Source: JBALVO01 sp036961445 (GTDB lineage Bacteria > Pseudomonadota > Gammaproteobacteria > Pseudomonadales > Halieaceae). Taken from it: a stretch of 55,704 bases of DNA. The DNA is taken from contig JBALVO010000011.1 of assembly GCA_036961445.1 (NCBI GenBank), forward strand, positions 1 through 55,704, given 5' to 3'. This document shows, one piece after another, positions 25,779 through 34,283 of this stretch. The notes below the pieces were generated by a model. That model had not been told where the DNA came from, searched no databases, and was given only the letters and a program-made list of their open reading frames with translations. How positions within the stretch are numbered: position 1 is the first letter of the stretch; each line of letters begins with the position of its first letter. Position numbers and translations under genes: made by a program.

Positions 25779-26498
25779 ATGAAAGACCATAACAAAACTC
25801 CCGCAGTGGTGAACTGGACAGGCTACCTGGCCATGACGATGCTACTAATACTGCCAATAGCTGTACTCACTGTTCGCTCAGGCGCCTGGCAGGAAGGTCT
25901 GTTGTTATACGCAATCAGTTGCCTGGGTGCGGCCCTGCTACTGCTGGTGTCAATTGTCATGTTGGTGTTGCCGCGGTTTGGCCACTGGCGCAAGGCAATC
26001 AGTATGCGTGCGATCATCATGCTACCCGGAGCCCTGCTGTTATTATCCCTGGCAGGTGGCAGCGGTGATTACCCACCGATACACGACATCACTACCGACA
26101 TCGACGATCCCCCAATCTTCACTGTAGCCCCCAAGCAACGCAGCGCCGGCGCTAACTCACTTGAGCTGGATAGCGAAGTCATGAGCCAACAGCAGCAGGC
26201 CTATGCTGACATACAAACCATCGTCAGCGAAGCGGCCATTGATGAGGTATTCGATCGCGCAGTACAAGTAGCCACAAATCTGGGCTGGGACATTTATCAC
26301 CAGGACCGCAACACAGGTGTTATCGAGGCAGTAGATACGACCCGTATCATGGGGTTCAAGGATGACGTCATGATACGCGTACGCTCCAATGCCCAGGGAA
26401 CATTGCTGGATTTACGCTCCAGTTCCCGTGTTGGCGTTAGTGATCTGGGCGCCAATGCCAAGCGTATTCGGGCTTTTGTGCAGGCGTTCAACCAGTAA
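25779..26498 (+). CDS. DUF1499 family membrane protein
   Basis: About 239 residues. Three hydrophobic segments lie in the first 110 residues, followed by the DUF1499 domain: DYPPIHDITTDIDDPPIF, then QQQAYADIQTI and a C-terminal EAVDTTRIMGFKDDVMIRVR segment. The function is unknown; the domain is widespread in proteobacteria and plastids. I use the ATG at 25779, which starts just before the first membrane segment. The TTG at 25698 is an alternative that adds 27 low-complexity residues. Confidence 0.78.
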   Translation: MKDHNKTPAVVNWTGYLAMTMLLILPIAVLTVRSGAWQEGLLLYAISCLGAALLLLVSIVMLVLPRFGHWRKAISMRAIIMLPGALLLLSLAGGSGDYPPIHDITTDIDDPPIFTVAPKQRSAGANSLELDSEVMSQQQQAYADIQTIVSEAAIDEVFDRAVQVATNLGWDIYHQDRNTGVIEAVDTTRIMGFKDDVMIRVRSNAQGTLLDLRSSSRVGVSDLGANAKRIRAFVQAFNQ

Positions 26499-26698
26499 CA
26501 GCAGAACCCGAGTCGTGCCCATGTTGATCAACTCAGTAAAGCCAGCCTTGTCAGTAGCCTGGAGGGCGTCAATACTGCCATTTAAAGCCCCAGCGGAGTC
26601 AGCGCTGGCATCGGTTTTGCCACTCCGACCCAGCGCGGAGACCAGACATTAAGCTACAACGTCAAGCTGATCAAATCCCAATAGAGCGTGCCGGCGTG
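26499..26698 (+). pseudogene. Possible decayed gene tail between DUF1499 and SDR genes
   Basis: The frame of the DUF1499 gene continues after its stop with protein-like text (LSKASLVSSLEGVNTAI), a TAA at 26583, then GIGFATPTQRGDQTLSYNV and a TAG stop near 26683. It could be the remnant of a lost gene or chance. No family was recognised and no start codon is obvious. Otherwise I see nothing in this 200-base stretch. Confidence 0.25.
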
Positions 26699-27448
26699 TT
26701 ATGACAGGGTACCGCCATCTACGCGTATATCCTCTCCGGTAATATGTATACCGTCTTCAGAGGCCAGCATGGCTATAACACCGGCCATAACCGCGGGCTC
26801 CCGCGCTCCTGACAGGGACATAATGCGTGAAATCAAATCAAAATCCATCGTTTCTGGAAAGCTCACATCGTCGGTCATGCCTGTTTTAATATCACCGGGA
26901 CACACGCAGTTAGCGCGTACACCCCGTTTGGCATATTCCACCGCAATACTGCGGGTCATGGCCAATACGCCACCCTTACTGGCAGAGTAAGCTACGCCAC
27001 ACGGCAGTCCCGACAGCGCCGCAGTCGAAGCGGCATTGACGATACTGCCCTTACTTAACAACAGGTGCGGTAAAGCCGCACGGCACAACAGCATGGTGCC
27101 GGTCAGGTTGATATCGATAACCTTCTGCCACTGGGCAATGGCCAACTGCTCAGTATCATCAAATCGCAACACGCCGGCCATATTAACCAGGGCGTAGAGA
27201 CTACCGTAGCGCTCAACACAGGCAGCCACGCAGGCCGCGACACTCTCCTCGTCCGCAATATCACAGACGTGGGCGCAGGCCACACCACCAGCTGCGGTGA
27301 TCTGAGTCACTGTGGACTCGACCGCCGCTGCATTCAGATCGACACAGAAGACCGCGCCGCCCTCCTGTGCAATGCGCGTGGCGCTGGCCTTGCCGATGCC
27401 ACTACCGGCTCCTGTTACCAGCACAACTTTGTCGGTAAAGCGCTCCAT
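26699..27448 (-). CDS. Short-chain dehydrogenase/reductase (SDR)
   Basis: A 249-residue classical SDR: VLVTGAGSGIGKA, FCVDLN (Asp, NAD preference), NMAG in place of NNAG, the catalytic region NAASTAALSGLP, YSASK, and CPGDIKTGMTDD. It ends with ITGEDIRVDGG. The N-to-M change in the NNAG motif is tolerated in other SDRs. Likely substrates are hydroxy groups of lipids or steroids, by neighbourhood only. The ATG at 27448 is preferred to upstream in-frame starts because the Rossmann strand follows within ten residues. It is divergent from the acyl-CoA dehydrogenase operon, with a 293-base gap. Confidence 0.87.
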   Translation of the reverse strand: MERFTDKVVLVTGAGSGIGKASATRIAQEGGAVFCVDLNAAAVESTVTQITAAGGVACAHVCDIADEESVAACVAACVERYGSLYALVNMAGVLRFDDTEQLAIAQWQKVIDINLTGTMLLCRAALPHLLLSKGSIVNAASTAALSGLPCGVAYSASKGGVLAMTRSIAVEYAKRGVRANCVCPGDIKTGMTDDVSFPETMDFDLISRIMSLSGAREPAVMAGVIAMLASEDGIHITGEDIRVDGGTLS

Positions 27449-27741
27449 ATTTGTATCCCATTGAAAATCAGAGGCCAGCATGCAGTCCAGGCGCTGGAGG
27501 GTCAACCCGGCCAGTACGAGGCAGTAAACCGCATCGAGCTGATTAACCCGCGGCGCAATAGTGAGCTATTTATATCAGGCAGGATGACTTATTGAGCCAT
27601 TGTACTGTTGTGCCCGGTGGGTAACCTTAAGCACCTTTATCGGGCTGCCCCACACTCGTATCATACTGCCACTGTGACCGACCGTGCCCGCAGGGTGACT
27701 GCAGGCCATTCGCTACTGCAGTATTTATCAGGAGAGATATT
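27449..27741. promoter_or_regulatory. 293-base divergent intergenic region
   Basis: This separates the SDR gene (minus) and the acyl-CoA dehydrogenase operon (plus), and must contain promoters for both. An open frame ending at 27595 reads RIELINPRRNSELFISGRMTY, which may be the remnant of a gene. AGGAGA just before 27742 is the ribosome site of the first dehydrogenase. I recognised no clear operator. Confidence 0.4.
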
Positions 27742-28929
27742 TTGCCAGACCTGGAACAGTTCCGCAGCGAGGTGCGCGAGTGGCTGCAATCCAATTGCCC
27801 GGAATCCCAACGCCAGCCCATTACCCCACAGGAACAATTCTGGGGGGGGCGTCGCGGCGAATTCCCCAGCGAGGACGCCAAAACCTGGTACGAACGTATG
27901 CGTGACCGGGGTTGGATAGCACCTGAATGGCCCACTCAATACGGCGGCGGTGGCCTCACTGCCATGCAGGGCAAAATCATCAAAGACGAAATGAAACGTA
28001 TCAATGCGCGCGCGCCGCTTTACGGTATCGGTCTGTGGATGCTCGGTCCGGCCATTTTACAATACGGTAATGAACAGCAAAAACAACAGCATATCCGCGC
28101 CATCATTAACGCCGAAACGCGCTGGGCCCAGGGTTACTCTGAGCCTGGTGCAGGCTCCGATCTGGCCAGCTTGCAATGCAAAGCTGAAGACAAAGGCGAT
28201 CACTTCCTGGTCAACGGGAGTAAAATATGGACGACAGCCGCTGACAAATGCGACTGGATATTCGCGCTGGTACGCACCGATTCCAGCGGCAAACAACAGG
28301 AGGGCATCAGCTTCCTGTTAATCGACATGGACGACCCGGGCATCAGTACCACACCGATAGCGCTGATCAGCGGTGAATCGGAGTTCTGCCAGACATTCTT
28401 TGACAATGTCAAAGTGCCCAGGGAAAACCTGGTAGCTGAACTCAACAAAGGCTGGTCTGTCGCCAAGGCACTGCTGGTGCATGAACGCAAGTTAATGGCC
28501 GAGATTGGCAGCGATTCACCGCGCAAAGTAATCGAGCCAACCGCTGCAGCGCAGCAATACCTGGAATTCGAGGACGGTCATATCGTCGATGCGCAACTAC
28601 GCAGCGACCTGGTTGATTACAATATGCAAATGCATGCGATAGCCCTGACACACTTTCGCACATTTGAAGAGAGGAACAGCGGTGTGCGCAGTGCGGCACC
28701 GCTGGTTATGAAGTACGTTGGTACTGAAGCGGAGATACGCAAAAGTGAACTACTGCTAGCCATCATGGGTAGCCGCGGTGTGGGCTGGGAGGGAGCAGAC
28801 TTCACCCAGGAGGAAATCGACACCTTGCGCCTGTGGGCCATGTCCAAGGCCATGACCATTGCCGGGGGCAGCTCTGAGATACAACTGAACGTAATCGCCA
28901 AAAGTATTCTTGAATTGCCGCAGTCATAG
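27742..28929 (+). CDS. Acyl-CoA dehydrogenase, longer subunit of pair 1
   Basis: A 395-residue FAD-dependent dehydrogenase that introduces an alpha-beta double bond into acyl-CoA thioesters. The FAD/substrate region GYSEPGAGSDLASLQ and KIWTTAADKCD are typical. The classical catalytic Glu near the C-terminus is replaced (AGGSSEIQL in place of YEGTxxIQ). Glu248 in LVHERKLM lies at the alternative position used by isovaleryl-CoA dehydrogenase. The TTG start has AGGAGA seven bases upstream. It is followed 9 bases later by a shorter homologue that lacks both Glu residues, the arrangement of heterotetrameric steroid-CoA dehydrogenases. Confidence 0.9.
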   Translation: MPDLEQFRSEVREWLQSNCPESQRQPITPQEQFWGGRRGEFPSEDAKTWYERMRDRGWIAPEWPTQYGGGGLTAMQGKIIKDEMKRINARAPLYGIGLWMLGPAILQYGNEQQKQQHIRAIINAETRWAQGYSEPGAGSDLASLQCKAEDKGDHFLVNGSKIWTTAADKCDWIFALVRTDSSGKQQEGISFLLIDMDDPGISTTPIALISGESEFCQTFFDNVKVPRENLVAELNKGWSVAKALLVHERKLMAEIGSDSPRKVIEPTAAAQQYLEFEDGHIVDAQLRSDLVDYNMQMHAIALTHFRTFEERNSGVRSAAPLVMKYVGTEAEIRKSELLLAIMGSRGVGWEGADFTQEEIDTLRLWAMSKAMTIAGGSSEIQLNVIAKSILELPQS

Positions 28930-28938
28930 GAGGAAACC

Positions 28939-30078
28939 ATGGCGCTTGTTTTGAACGAGGAACACTGTCTGCTGCAGAGTACTGCCAGGGATTTCCTCCA
29001 TGGCAATGCGCCGGTGAGCGCATTGCGCAAGCTCCGCGATGCCTGCGACCCACTGGGTTACGAGCCGCAATTATGGCGCCAAATGGCAGAGCTGGGCTGG
29101 GCCAGTATCATACTGCCTGAAGAGTACGGTGGCCTGGCGTTCGGATTCCTGGGCCTGGGCGTGGTCCTGGAAGAATCCGGCAGAACACTCACTGCGTCTC
29201 CCCTGTTTGCCTCTGCCGCGATAGGCGCTACTGCGATTCTGCTGGGAGGCACCCCGGAGCAAAAAAACACACTGTTACCAGCAATTGCTGCCGGCGACCT
29301 CACACTCGCCCTGGCACTGGAAGAATCCCATCATCACCGCCCCACCCATATTGCCACCAGCGCACAACACAGCGGTGACAACTATGTCATCAATGGCTGT
29401 AAAACCTTTGTACTGGACGGTCATAGTGCTGACCAGCTAATCGTAGTGGCACGCAGTGGTGGCGATGCAAGATCAAGCGAAGGCCTTATCCTGCTGCTGG
29501 TAAATCGGCAAGCGGAGGGCGTCACCTGCCATCGCACTATCATGGCCGACAGTCGCAATGCCGCCAATATCAGCTTTGAAAATGTCCAGGTCAGCGCTGA
29601 CAATGTGATCGGCGAAGCCGACAATGGCTGGGCTATATTGGAACCAGTACTGGATCGAGGCCGGGTCGCGATTGCTGCAGAGATGATGGGCTGCGCCCTG
29701 GAGGCCTTCGAGCGCACCGTAGCTTACCTGAAGGATCGCGAGCAGTTTGGCGTGCCCATTGGCAGCTTCCAGGCATTACAACACCGTGCCGCACATATAC
29801 AATCTGAGCTCGAACTCTGTCGCTCGGTACTATTGCAGGCCCTGAGCGCAGTGGACGATGCGCCGGAACAATTGCCCATACTTGCCAGTCTGGCCAAGGC
29901 CAAACTGAACGAGCTGGTGAAATTGGTAACCAATGAGGCAGTGCAAATGCATGGCGGCATTGGGGTTACCGACGAACTGGAAATCGGTTTTTTCCTGAAG
30001 CGCGCCCGGGTGGCAATGCAGATATTCGGGGATACCGGTTATCACAAGGATCGCTTCGCCACACTCAGTGGCTATTAA
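28939..30078 (+). CDS. Acyl-CoA dehydrogenase, shorter subunit of pair 1
   Basis: A 379-residue acyl-CoA dehydrogenase homologue. It has the N-terminal helical domain (WRQMAELGWASIILPEEYGG), the middle beta domain and the C-terminal part QMHGGIGVTDELEIGFFLKRA. The GGT/EGT segment with catalytic Glu is missing, and the alternative position reads LDRGR without Glu. It is therefore likely a structural or FAD-sharing partner of the preceding gene in an alpha2-beta2 enzyme. The ATG at 28939 has AGGAGG. Its 3' end lies 17 bases before the isomerase start, so the three genes form one operon. Confidence 0.9.
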   Translation: MALVLNEEHCLLQSTARDFLHGNAPVSALRKLRDACDPLGYEPQLWRQMAELGWASIILPEEYGGLAFGFLGLGVVLEESGRTLTASPLFASAAIGATAILLGGTPEQKNTLLPAIAAGDLTLALALEESHHHRPTHIATSAQHSGDNYVINGCKTFVLDGHSADQLIVVARSGGDARSSEGLILLLVNRQAEGVTCHRTIMADSRNAANISFENVQVSADNVIGEADNGWAILEPVLDRGRVAIAAEMMGCALEAFERTVAYLKDREQFGVPIGSFQALQHRAAHIQSELELCRSVLLQALSAVDDAPEQLPILASLAKAKLNELVKLVTNEAVQMHGGIGVTDELEIGFFLKRARVAMQIFGDTGYHKDRFATLSGY

Positions 30079-30094
30079 TTACGAGGGAATATTG

Positions 30095-30451
30095 ATGGAT
30101 GCCAAAGACAAAATAGCCATGGTCCACAAGTATGTTGAGGCTTTCGAGAGCGCTGATATGGCGCTTATCAAGGACATTTACGCTGTCGACGCCAGGGTGG
30201 AGGACCCGGTGGGCACAGAGATCCACGATGGTATTGAGGCCGTGTGTGCCTTCTACGAAGGAGCCCTGGCCTCCGGCGCCAAGCTGGCACTGACCGGCGA
30301 ACCTCGCTGCAGCGGCAACGCCGTAGCCTTTCCTTTTCAGGTACAAATGCCAGGCATGATCGTGGACATAATCGACGTGTTCGAGTTCAACCATGAGGGC
30401 AAAGTAAACAGCATGAAGGCCTATTGGGGCCCGGAAAATATAACCTCTTAG
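30095..30451 (+). CDS. Ketosteroid isomerase-like (SnoaL/NTF2 fold) protein
   Basis: A 118-residue cone-fold protein closely patterned on delta5-3-ketosteroid isomerase, which moves a double bond from position 5 to 4 of 3-oxosteroids. All three catalytic residues of the Pseudomonas enzyme have counterparts: Tyr13 in HKYVEAF, the base Asp37 in RVEDPVG, and Asp94 in DIIDVFEF. The C-terminal MKAYWGPENI also matches. The ATG at 30095 has GAGGGA upstream; the longer frame overlapping the dehydrogenase is unlikely. Being last in an acyl-CoA dehydrogenase operon supports, but does not prove, a role in steroid or related polycyclic breakdown. Confidence 0.82.
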   Translation: MDAKDKIAMVHKYVEAFESADMALIKDIYAVDARVEDPVGTEIHDGIEAVCAFYEGALASGAKLALTGEPRCSGNAVAFPFQVQMPGMIVDIIDVFEFNHEGKVNSMKAYWGPENITS

Positions 30452-30472
30452 TGCGTCTCTGGAGGCCTGGCG

Positions 30473-31579
30473 TCAGGCGGCAAGACCATGCCTGGCCATC
30501 CATCGATCAAGCAAGGGCGTGCAGGTATTGTGCACATCGAACTCGTCCTGGGGTTGAAAAATACCTCTGGCTGTCAGCAACGTTCCAACCCGCGTCATGA
30601 TGACAGCAAACTGGAACACACTGAGAAACTCATAGTAATCAAGATCAGCCACACTGCAGCCACTCTCGCTCTGCCACAGGGCAATCAGTTCTGCCCGTTC
30701 GGGTATGCCCTGCAGAGGCGGCATACCCAGACCTTCGGTAAAACTGCCATCAAGCACTAACCACCAGGCGAGGTCGTGTACCGGATTACCCAGATGCACC
30801 AGCTCCCAATCCAGCGTGGCACAAATGTCAGTGCCCTGCATCATCAGGTTCGACGCTTTTGCATCGCCCCAGCACAGCGCTGTAGGCTGACTTTCAGGCT
30901 GCTGCTCGCGCAGCCACCCGAGACAGGCATGCAACTTGGGATAGGGGCGATTTTGCTGCTCGGCCCAGACCAATAGCGACTCATACTCCGCTAACTGTTG
31001 CTGTAGCGGCGTAGCGTGGGGGGCGTAATCACAAATCTGGCCAAAGCCAAGCGCTTGCCAATCCACGCGATTGATACGTGCTATCTCGATGACTGCGTTA
31101 CGCCAGATTACGCCGCGTTCAAGCTCTGTACATTGCGTAAGCCAGCCATCCATATGATAGGGCGGGTTGTCCGCCAGATAGCGCCCCTCAATACGCTGCA
31201 TCACGTAAAACTCTTGGCCAAGTATGGCCTCATCCATCTCCAGCCCTATCATGGCCGGCACGCGCACGTCCGTGTCCGCCAGCGCTGCCATGGCATGAAA
31301 CTGCCGGGCAATATCATAGCTGCGAAACAGACCCTCGGTATTCGGTTTGAGACGAGCTACCAGACCACGGGATTTCCTGCTCCCCTGCTCCAGCCAGGTC
31401 GCTGTAAACAAAAGAGTCTCGTTGGAAGCGCCAGCCTCAGGGGAAGTAAATTCGGAAATTTCCAACTGCCGGGAATGCGGCAGTTTGTCCTGCAACCAGC
31501 GGCACAGGCGTTCGCGTATTACAGCGCTGCTCAACGGTTCTGACACGGGAGTCTCTTCCAGATTTATGACTGTAGCCAA
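30473..31579 (-). CDS. APH-like phosphotransferase family protein (ACAD10/11 and LvaA kinase-like)
   Basis: A 368-residue kinase-fold protein of the aminoglycoside phosphotransferase/choline kinase superfamily. The nucleotide-binding lobe contains GASNETLLFTATW. The catalytic loop is CWGDAKASNLM, with WGD in place of HGD, and the metal site is LDWELVHLGNPVHDLAWW. The WGDxxxxN form is usual in the subfamily related to LvaA and the ACAD10/11 kinase domains, which phosphorylate hydroxyacyl-CoAs before elimination. Antibiotic resistance is not implied. The start is TTG at 31579, since no in-frame ATG is near. It converges on the isomerase gene with 21 bases between stops. Confidence 0.85.
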   Translation of the reverse strand: MATVINLEETPVSEPLSSAVIRERLCRWLQDKLPHSRQLEISEFTSPEAGASNETLLFTATWLEQGSRKSRGLVARLKPNTEGLFRSYDIARQFHAMAALADTDVRVPAMIGLEMDEAILGQEFYVMQRIEGRYLADNPPYHMDGWLTQCTELERGVIWRNAVIEIARINRVDWQALGFGQICDYAPHATPLQQQLAEYESLLVWAEQQNRPYPKLHACLGWLREQQPESQPTALCWGDAKASNLMMQGTDICATLDWELVHLGNPVHDLAWWLVLDGSFTEGLGMPPLQGIPERAELIALWQSESGCSVADLDYYEFLSVFQFAVIMTRVGTLLTARGIFQPQDEFDVHNTCTPLLDRWMARHGLAA

Positions 31580-31733
31580 ATGCTACCATGCAAGGAGTGC
31601 CAGCGCCGTGCAGAGCAAGGACGCATAGACTGACTATATTTACCAGTAGCGGCAGAAGTCGCCTGCTATGTTTTCAGATCGCTGCGGTACATGACCAGTC
31701 TGGTTACTGCCGCACATCAAAGTGCGAATAAAC

Positions 31734-32909
31734 TCAGAAGCCGTTAGCTACATCAACATAAAGCGCCGGACGAAAACCATTGAAAGCGGTGCACGTCGCC
31801 GATCCATAGGCCCCCAGCAGACCAATCTCAAGATAATCACCGGTCTTCATATGCGCAGGAACAGCTATTTGACGAGAGATACGGTCCACCGGATCGCAAG
31901 TAGGACCAAACACATGGCAATCGACGCTAGGTCCCAAGAGTAGCTGGCCTTCGCGCCAGGCTTTCACCGGCAAGTGCAAGTCAACCAGCGACTGCTCTTG
32001 CAGGCCGCCGTAAACGCCGTCATTGAGGAACAGCGAGCGGCCATGATCGCGCACGTGTATAACACGCGCCAGTAGTGATACCGATGACGCAACCATGCCT
32101 CGCCCGGGTTCACACATCAACTGCGGTTTGTTGTTGAAATAGGTGTCGCGCGCCTGTTCGATTACCGAGAAGTAGTGTTGTAACTGCGGTGCGAGGGTAT
32201 TTTCATAATACTCCGGAAACCCACCGCCAACATTGACCTGCTCGAGATCCACGCCGGACAGGGCAGCGATGCGCGCTGCGGCGCGCAGGTAACGCGCGTA
32301 CATTTGTGGATCCGTGCATTGCGAACCCGGGTGAAAAGTCAATGCGGCGCGCGCCCCCGATGCGGCCACCAGGCGCAACAAAGCAGCGGCTTTATAGGGC
32401 GAACAACCGAACTTGCTGCCAAAGTCATAACTGGCGCCGCCATGACCCAATTTAAAGCGCACCGAATACAAAATGTCCGACGCATTACCAGTGGCCCTTC
32501 TTATTTTGTCGAACTCGGCTGCTTCGTCCAGGGCAAAAGAACGCACACCGTATTGCCTGTAGCTTTGCTCAATAGCCTCGTAGGGCTTTACCGGGTTGTT
32601 GAAATGCAATGTGGCCTCCGGATGACGTGCAGCAACAGCCGCAACCTCACCGATGGATGCAACATCGAAGTGCCTGATACCCTGCTCGACCAGGGTATCG
32701 ACCACCCGATTTTCCGGATTGGCTTTTAGTGCATAACTGACAATACCCGGGAACGACTGTTGAAAGCTCAACGCCCGCTGTCGCAAACTGGACGGACTGA
32801 ACAAGTATACGGGCTCGGTAGGTTTTAACGATCGCGTAACATCGCGGCAATGGGTATAGGGGTAAGCACCCTCGTATGACCTCAATAATCCTGATACCTG
32901 ACCCGACAT
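31734..32909 (-). CDS. Fold-III PLP-dependent ornithine/lysine-type decarboxylase
   Basis: A 391-residue alanine-racemase-fold decarboxylase. The PLP lysine is Lys62 in SYALKANPEN. HFDVAS, GGGFP, CEPGRGMVA, the FGPTCDPVD loop that gives ornithine decarboxylases their catalytic Cys, and GAYGSATCTAFNGF are all present. This favours ornithine decarboxylase (putrescine synthesis) over diaminopimelate decarboxylase, which has a CES-type loop. A lysine or mixed substrate is possible. The ATG at 32909 has AGGT upstream. It is divergent from an Lrp-type regulator, which may control it. Confidence 0.88.
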   Translation of the reverse strand: MSGQVSGLLRSYEGAYPYTHCRDVTRSLKPTEPVYLFSPSSLRQRALSFQQSFPGIVSYALKANPENRVVDTLVEQGIRHFDVASIGEVAAVAARHPEATLHFNNPVKPYEAIEQSYRQYGVRSFALDEAAEFDKIRRATGNASDILYSVRFKLGHGGASYDFGSKFGCSPYKAAALLRLVAASGARAALTFHPGSQCTDPQMYARYLRAAARIAALSGVDLEQVNVGGGFPEYYENTLAPQLQHYFSVIEQARDTYFNNKPQLMCEPGRGMVASSVSLLARVIHVRDHGRSLFLNDGVYGGLQEQSLVDLHLPVKAWREGQLLLGPSVDCHVFGPTCDPVDRISRQIAVPAHMKTGDYLEIGLLGAYGSATCTAFNGFRPALYVDVANGF

Positions 32910-32952
32910 GACACTGACCTAGTTCAATTATCCCTCATTGTCCTAGAGAACA

Positions 32953-32995
32953 TTGCAAAAAAAATAGTTGCAAAAACTAGCTAATTCGACCGAAT
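32953..32995. promoter_or_regulatory. AT-rich repeats between decarboxylase and Lrp regulator genes
   Basis: TTGCAAAA occurs twice (32953-32960 and 32968-32975), 15 bases apart in direct orientation. An inverted repeat TAGTT/AACTA spans 32965-32979. ATTCGACCGAAT (32984-32995) is a 5-base-arm palindrome. This repeat-rich, AT-rich 131-base divergent spacer is a good candidate for Lrp-family binding; no experiment supports it. Confidence 0.45.
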
Positions 32996-33040
32996 ATAAG
33001 TCAAAATGCACACTACTGTTAGCAGTATGAGAAATAAGCT

Positions 33041-33475
33041 GTGGATTTGACCCGAAACGATCATCGCTTGATAGCAGCGCTGCAACGCAATGCACGAAAG
33101 TCAGTCAGCGAACTCTCCCGTGAGCTCGGCCTGTCTCGCACGACAGTACAAAAGCGCCTGGAGCGGCTCGAAGCTGACCACATTATTGCCGGCTACCACA
33201 TAAAGCTGGGCGAAAAGTACAAAGCCGCGACACTACAGGCATACGTAAACCTGGTCGTACAACCGCGCTACGGGGCTGCCGTCGCTACAGCACTGGCGGA
33301 CATGCCGGAGGTAGAAGCGCTGTATACGGTCAGTGGAAAAATTGACCTGGTGGCTATCATGCGAGTGAAATCCCCCAGCGACATGGACGCGGCGCTGGAT
33401 CGCATTGGCGCTATCCCGGGCATCGAAGACACCGAGTCAGCAATGGTGCTGGCGACAAAATTCGACCGCCGCTAG
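33041..33475 (+). CDS. Lrp/AsnC family transcriptional regulator
   Basis: A 144-residue regulator. An N-terminal winged helix-turn-helix (LIAALQRNARKSVSELSRELGLSRTTVQKRLERLE) is followed by the effector-binding RAM domain (LQAYVNLVVQPRYGAAVATALADMPEV, ending ESAMVLATKFDRR). The family forms octamers or dimers that respond to amino acids. The start is GTG at 33041; an ATG 14 bases upstream is out of frame. It is divergent from the decarboxylase by 131 bases, so it likely senses a related amino acid. Confidence 0.92.
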   Translation: MDLTRNDHRLIAALQRNARKSVSELSRELGLSRTTVQKRLERLEADHIIAGYHIKLGEKYKAATLQAYVNLVVQPRYGAAVATALADMPEVEALYTVSGKIDLVAIMRVKSPSDMDAALDRIGAIPGIEDTESAMVLATKFDRR

Positions 33476-33492
33476 GTAGTCCCGTACTTCGA

Positions 33493-34146
33493 TTACTTAA
33501 AAACCTCGGCAAAAACATCAACATCCATTGCGTTCAGGAATTTGGCGAATGGATCATCATCGGCGTCCCGGTGCCACTGATATTCGGTAAAATCGGCGAT
33601 CATCTGCGCGTGTTGTTCACCAAGCATTCCGGCGATCACAGCCAGCGCCATGTCGGTGCCTGCTGACACCCCCGAGGCAGTGACAAATCGCCCGTCTTCT
33701 ACCCAGCGCGCCTGCTCTACCCATTCAACCTTGTCGCTTTGCTGTGTTGCCACCTGGAACAACTGTTTGTTGGACGTGGCTCGCCGCCCATCCAGCAGGC
33801 CTGCCCGGGCGAGAATCGCAGAGCCGGAACAGACCGACATTACACACTGGGCGTCCTGGGAGCGGTCACGCAGGAAATTCAACAGGTTTTCGTTCTCTAA
33901 CTCTGCCATGGTTCCAAAGCCACCTGGTAACAGAATCAGGTCCAGCGGTGGACAGTCGGCATAGCCGAAATCCGCCACCGATTTTGGTCCCGGTGTTGAT
34001 GCAACAGGGCCGGCATGGTCAGACACGGTAATTATGTTGAATTGGCCGGGCAACGCCCCAAACATTTCCAGCGGGCCATACAAATCGAGCAACTCGAAGT
34101 TATTGTAAAGTATCGCGCCCAGGGTTTTCACTTGTTGGTCACTCAT
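33493..34146 (-). CDS. DJ-1/PfpI family protein
   Basis: A 217-residue DJ-1/PfpI fold. The nucleophile elbow reads SVCSGSAILARAGLLDGRRAT with Cys106, preceded by LLPGGFGTM. The length and the DGRRAT(S/T) motif match the cysteine-hydrolase-like group related to isonitrile hydratase and GlxA domains, without a DNA-binding extension. The substrate is unknown. The ATG at 34146 is used; an upstream TTG is possible. It is divergent from cti. Confidence 0.85.
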   Translation of the reverse strand: MSDQQVKTLGAILYNNFELLDLYGPLEMFGALPGQFNIITVSDHAGPVASTPGPKSVADFGYADCPPLDLILLPGGFGTMAELENENLLNFLRDRSQDAQCVMSVCSGSAILARAGLLDGRRATSNKQLFQVATQQSDKVEWVEQARWVEDGRFVTASGVSAGTDMALAVIAGMLGEQHAQMIADFTEYQWHRDADDDPFAKFLNAMDVDVFAEVFK

Positions 34147-34283
34147 TAACGCGCCCGCCGTCAGTTGTTGTTCATGAATTGCCCAGTTTACAGGTGCAAC
34201 AACCGCCTGCAAATACAGCAATCAAAACCACCAGCAATACACCCAACCTTGCATTACAGGCACCAAAGCCGCAGAATTCCGCC

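Noticed and set aside
26389..26652. Separate 87-residue gene overlapping the end of DUF1499
   Set aside because: Its first part is an out-of-frame reading of DUF1499 and the rest has no recognisable pattern or ribosome site.
27742..30078. Two adjacent acyl-CoA dehydrogenases as a recent tandem duplication
   Set aside because: The two proteins differ throughout in sequence, length and catalytic residues; they look like old, specialised partners.
30473..31579. Aminoglycoside resistance gene
   Set aside because: The fold is shared, but the WGD loop and the metabolic neighbourhood fit the LvaA/ACAD11-like subfamily.
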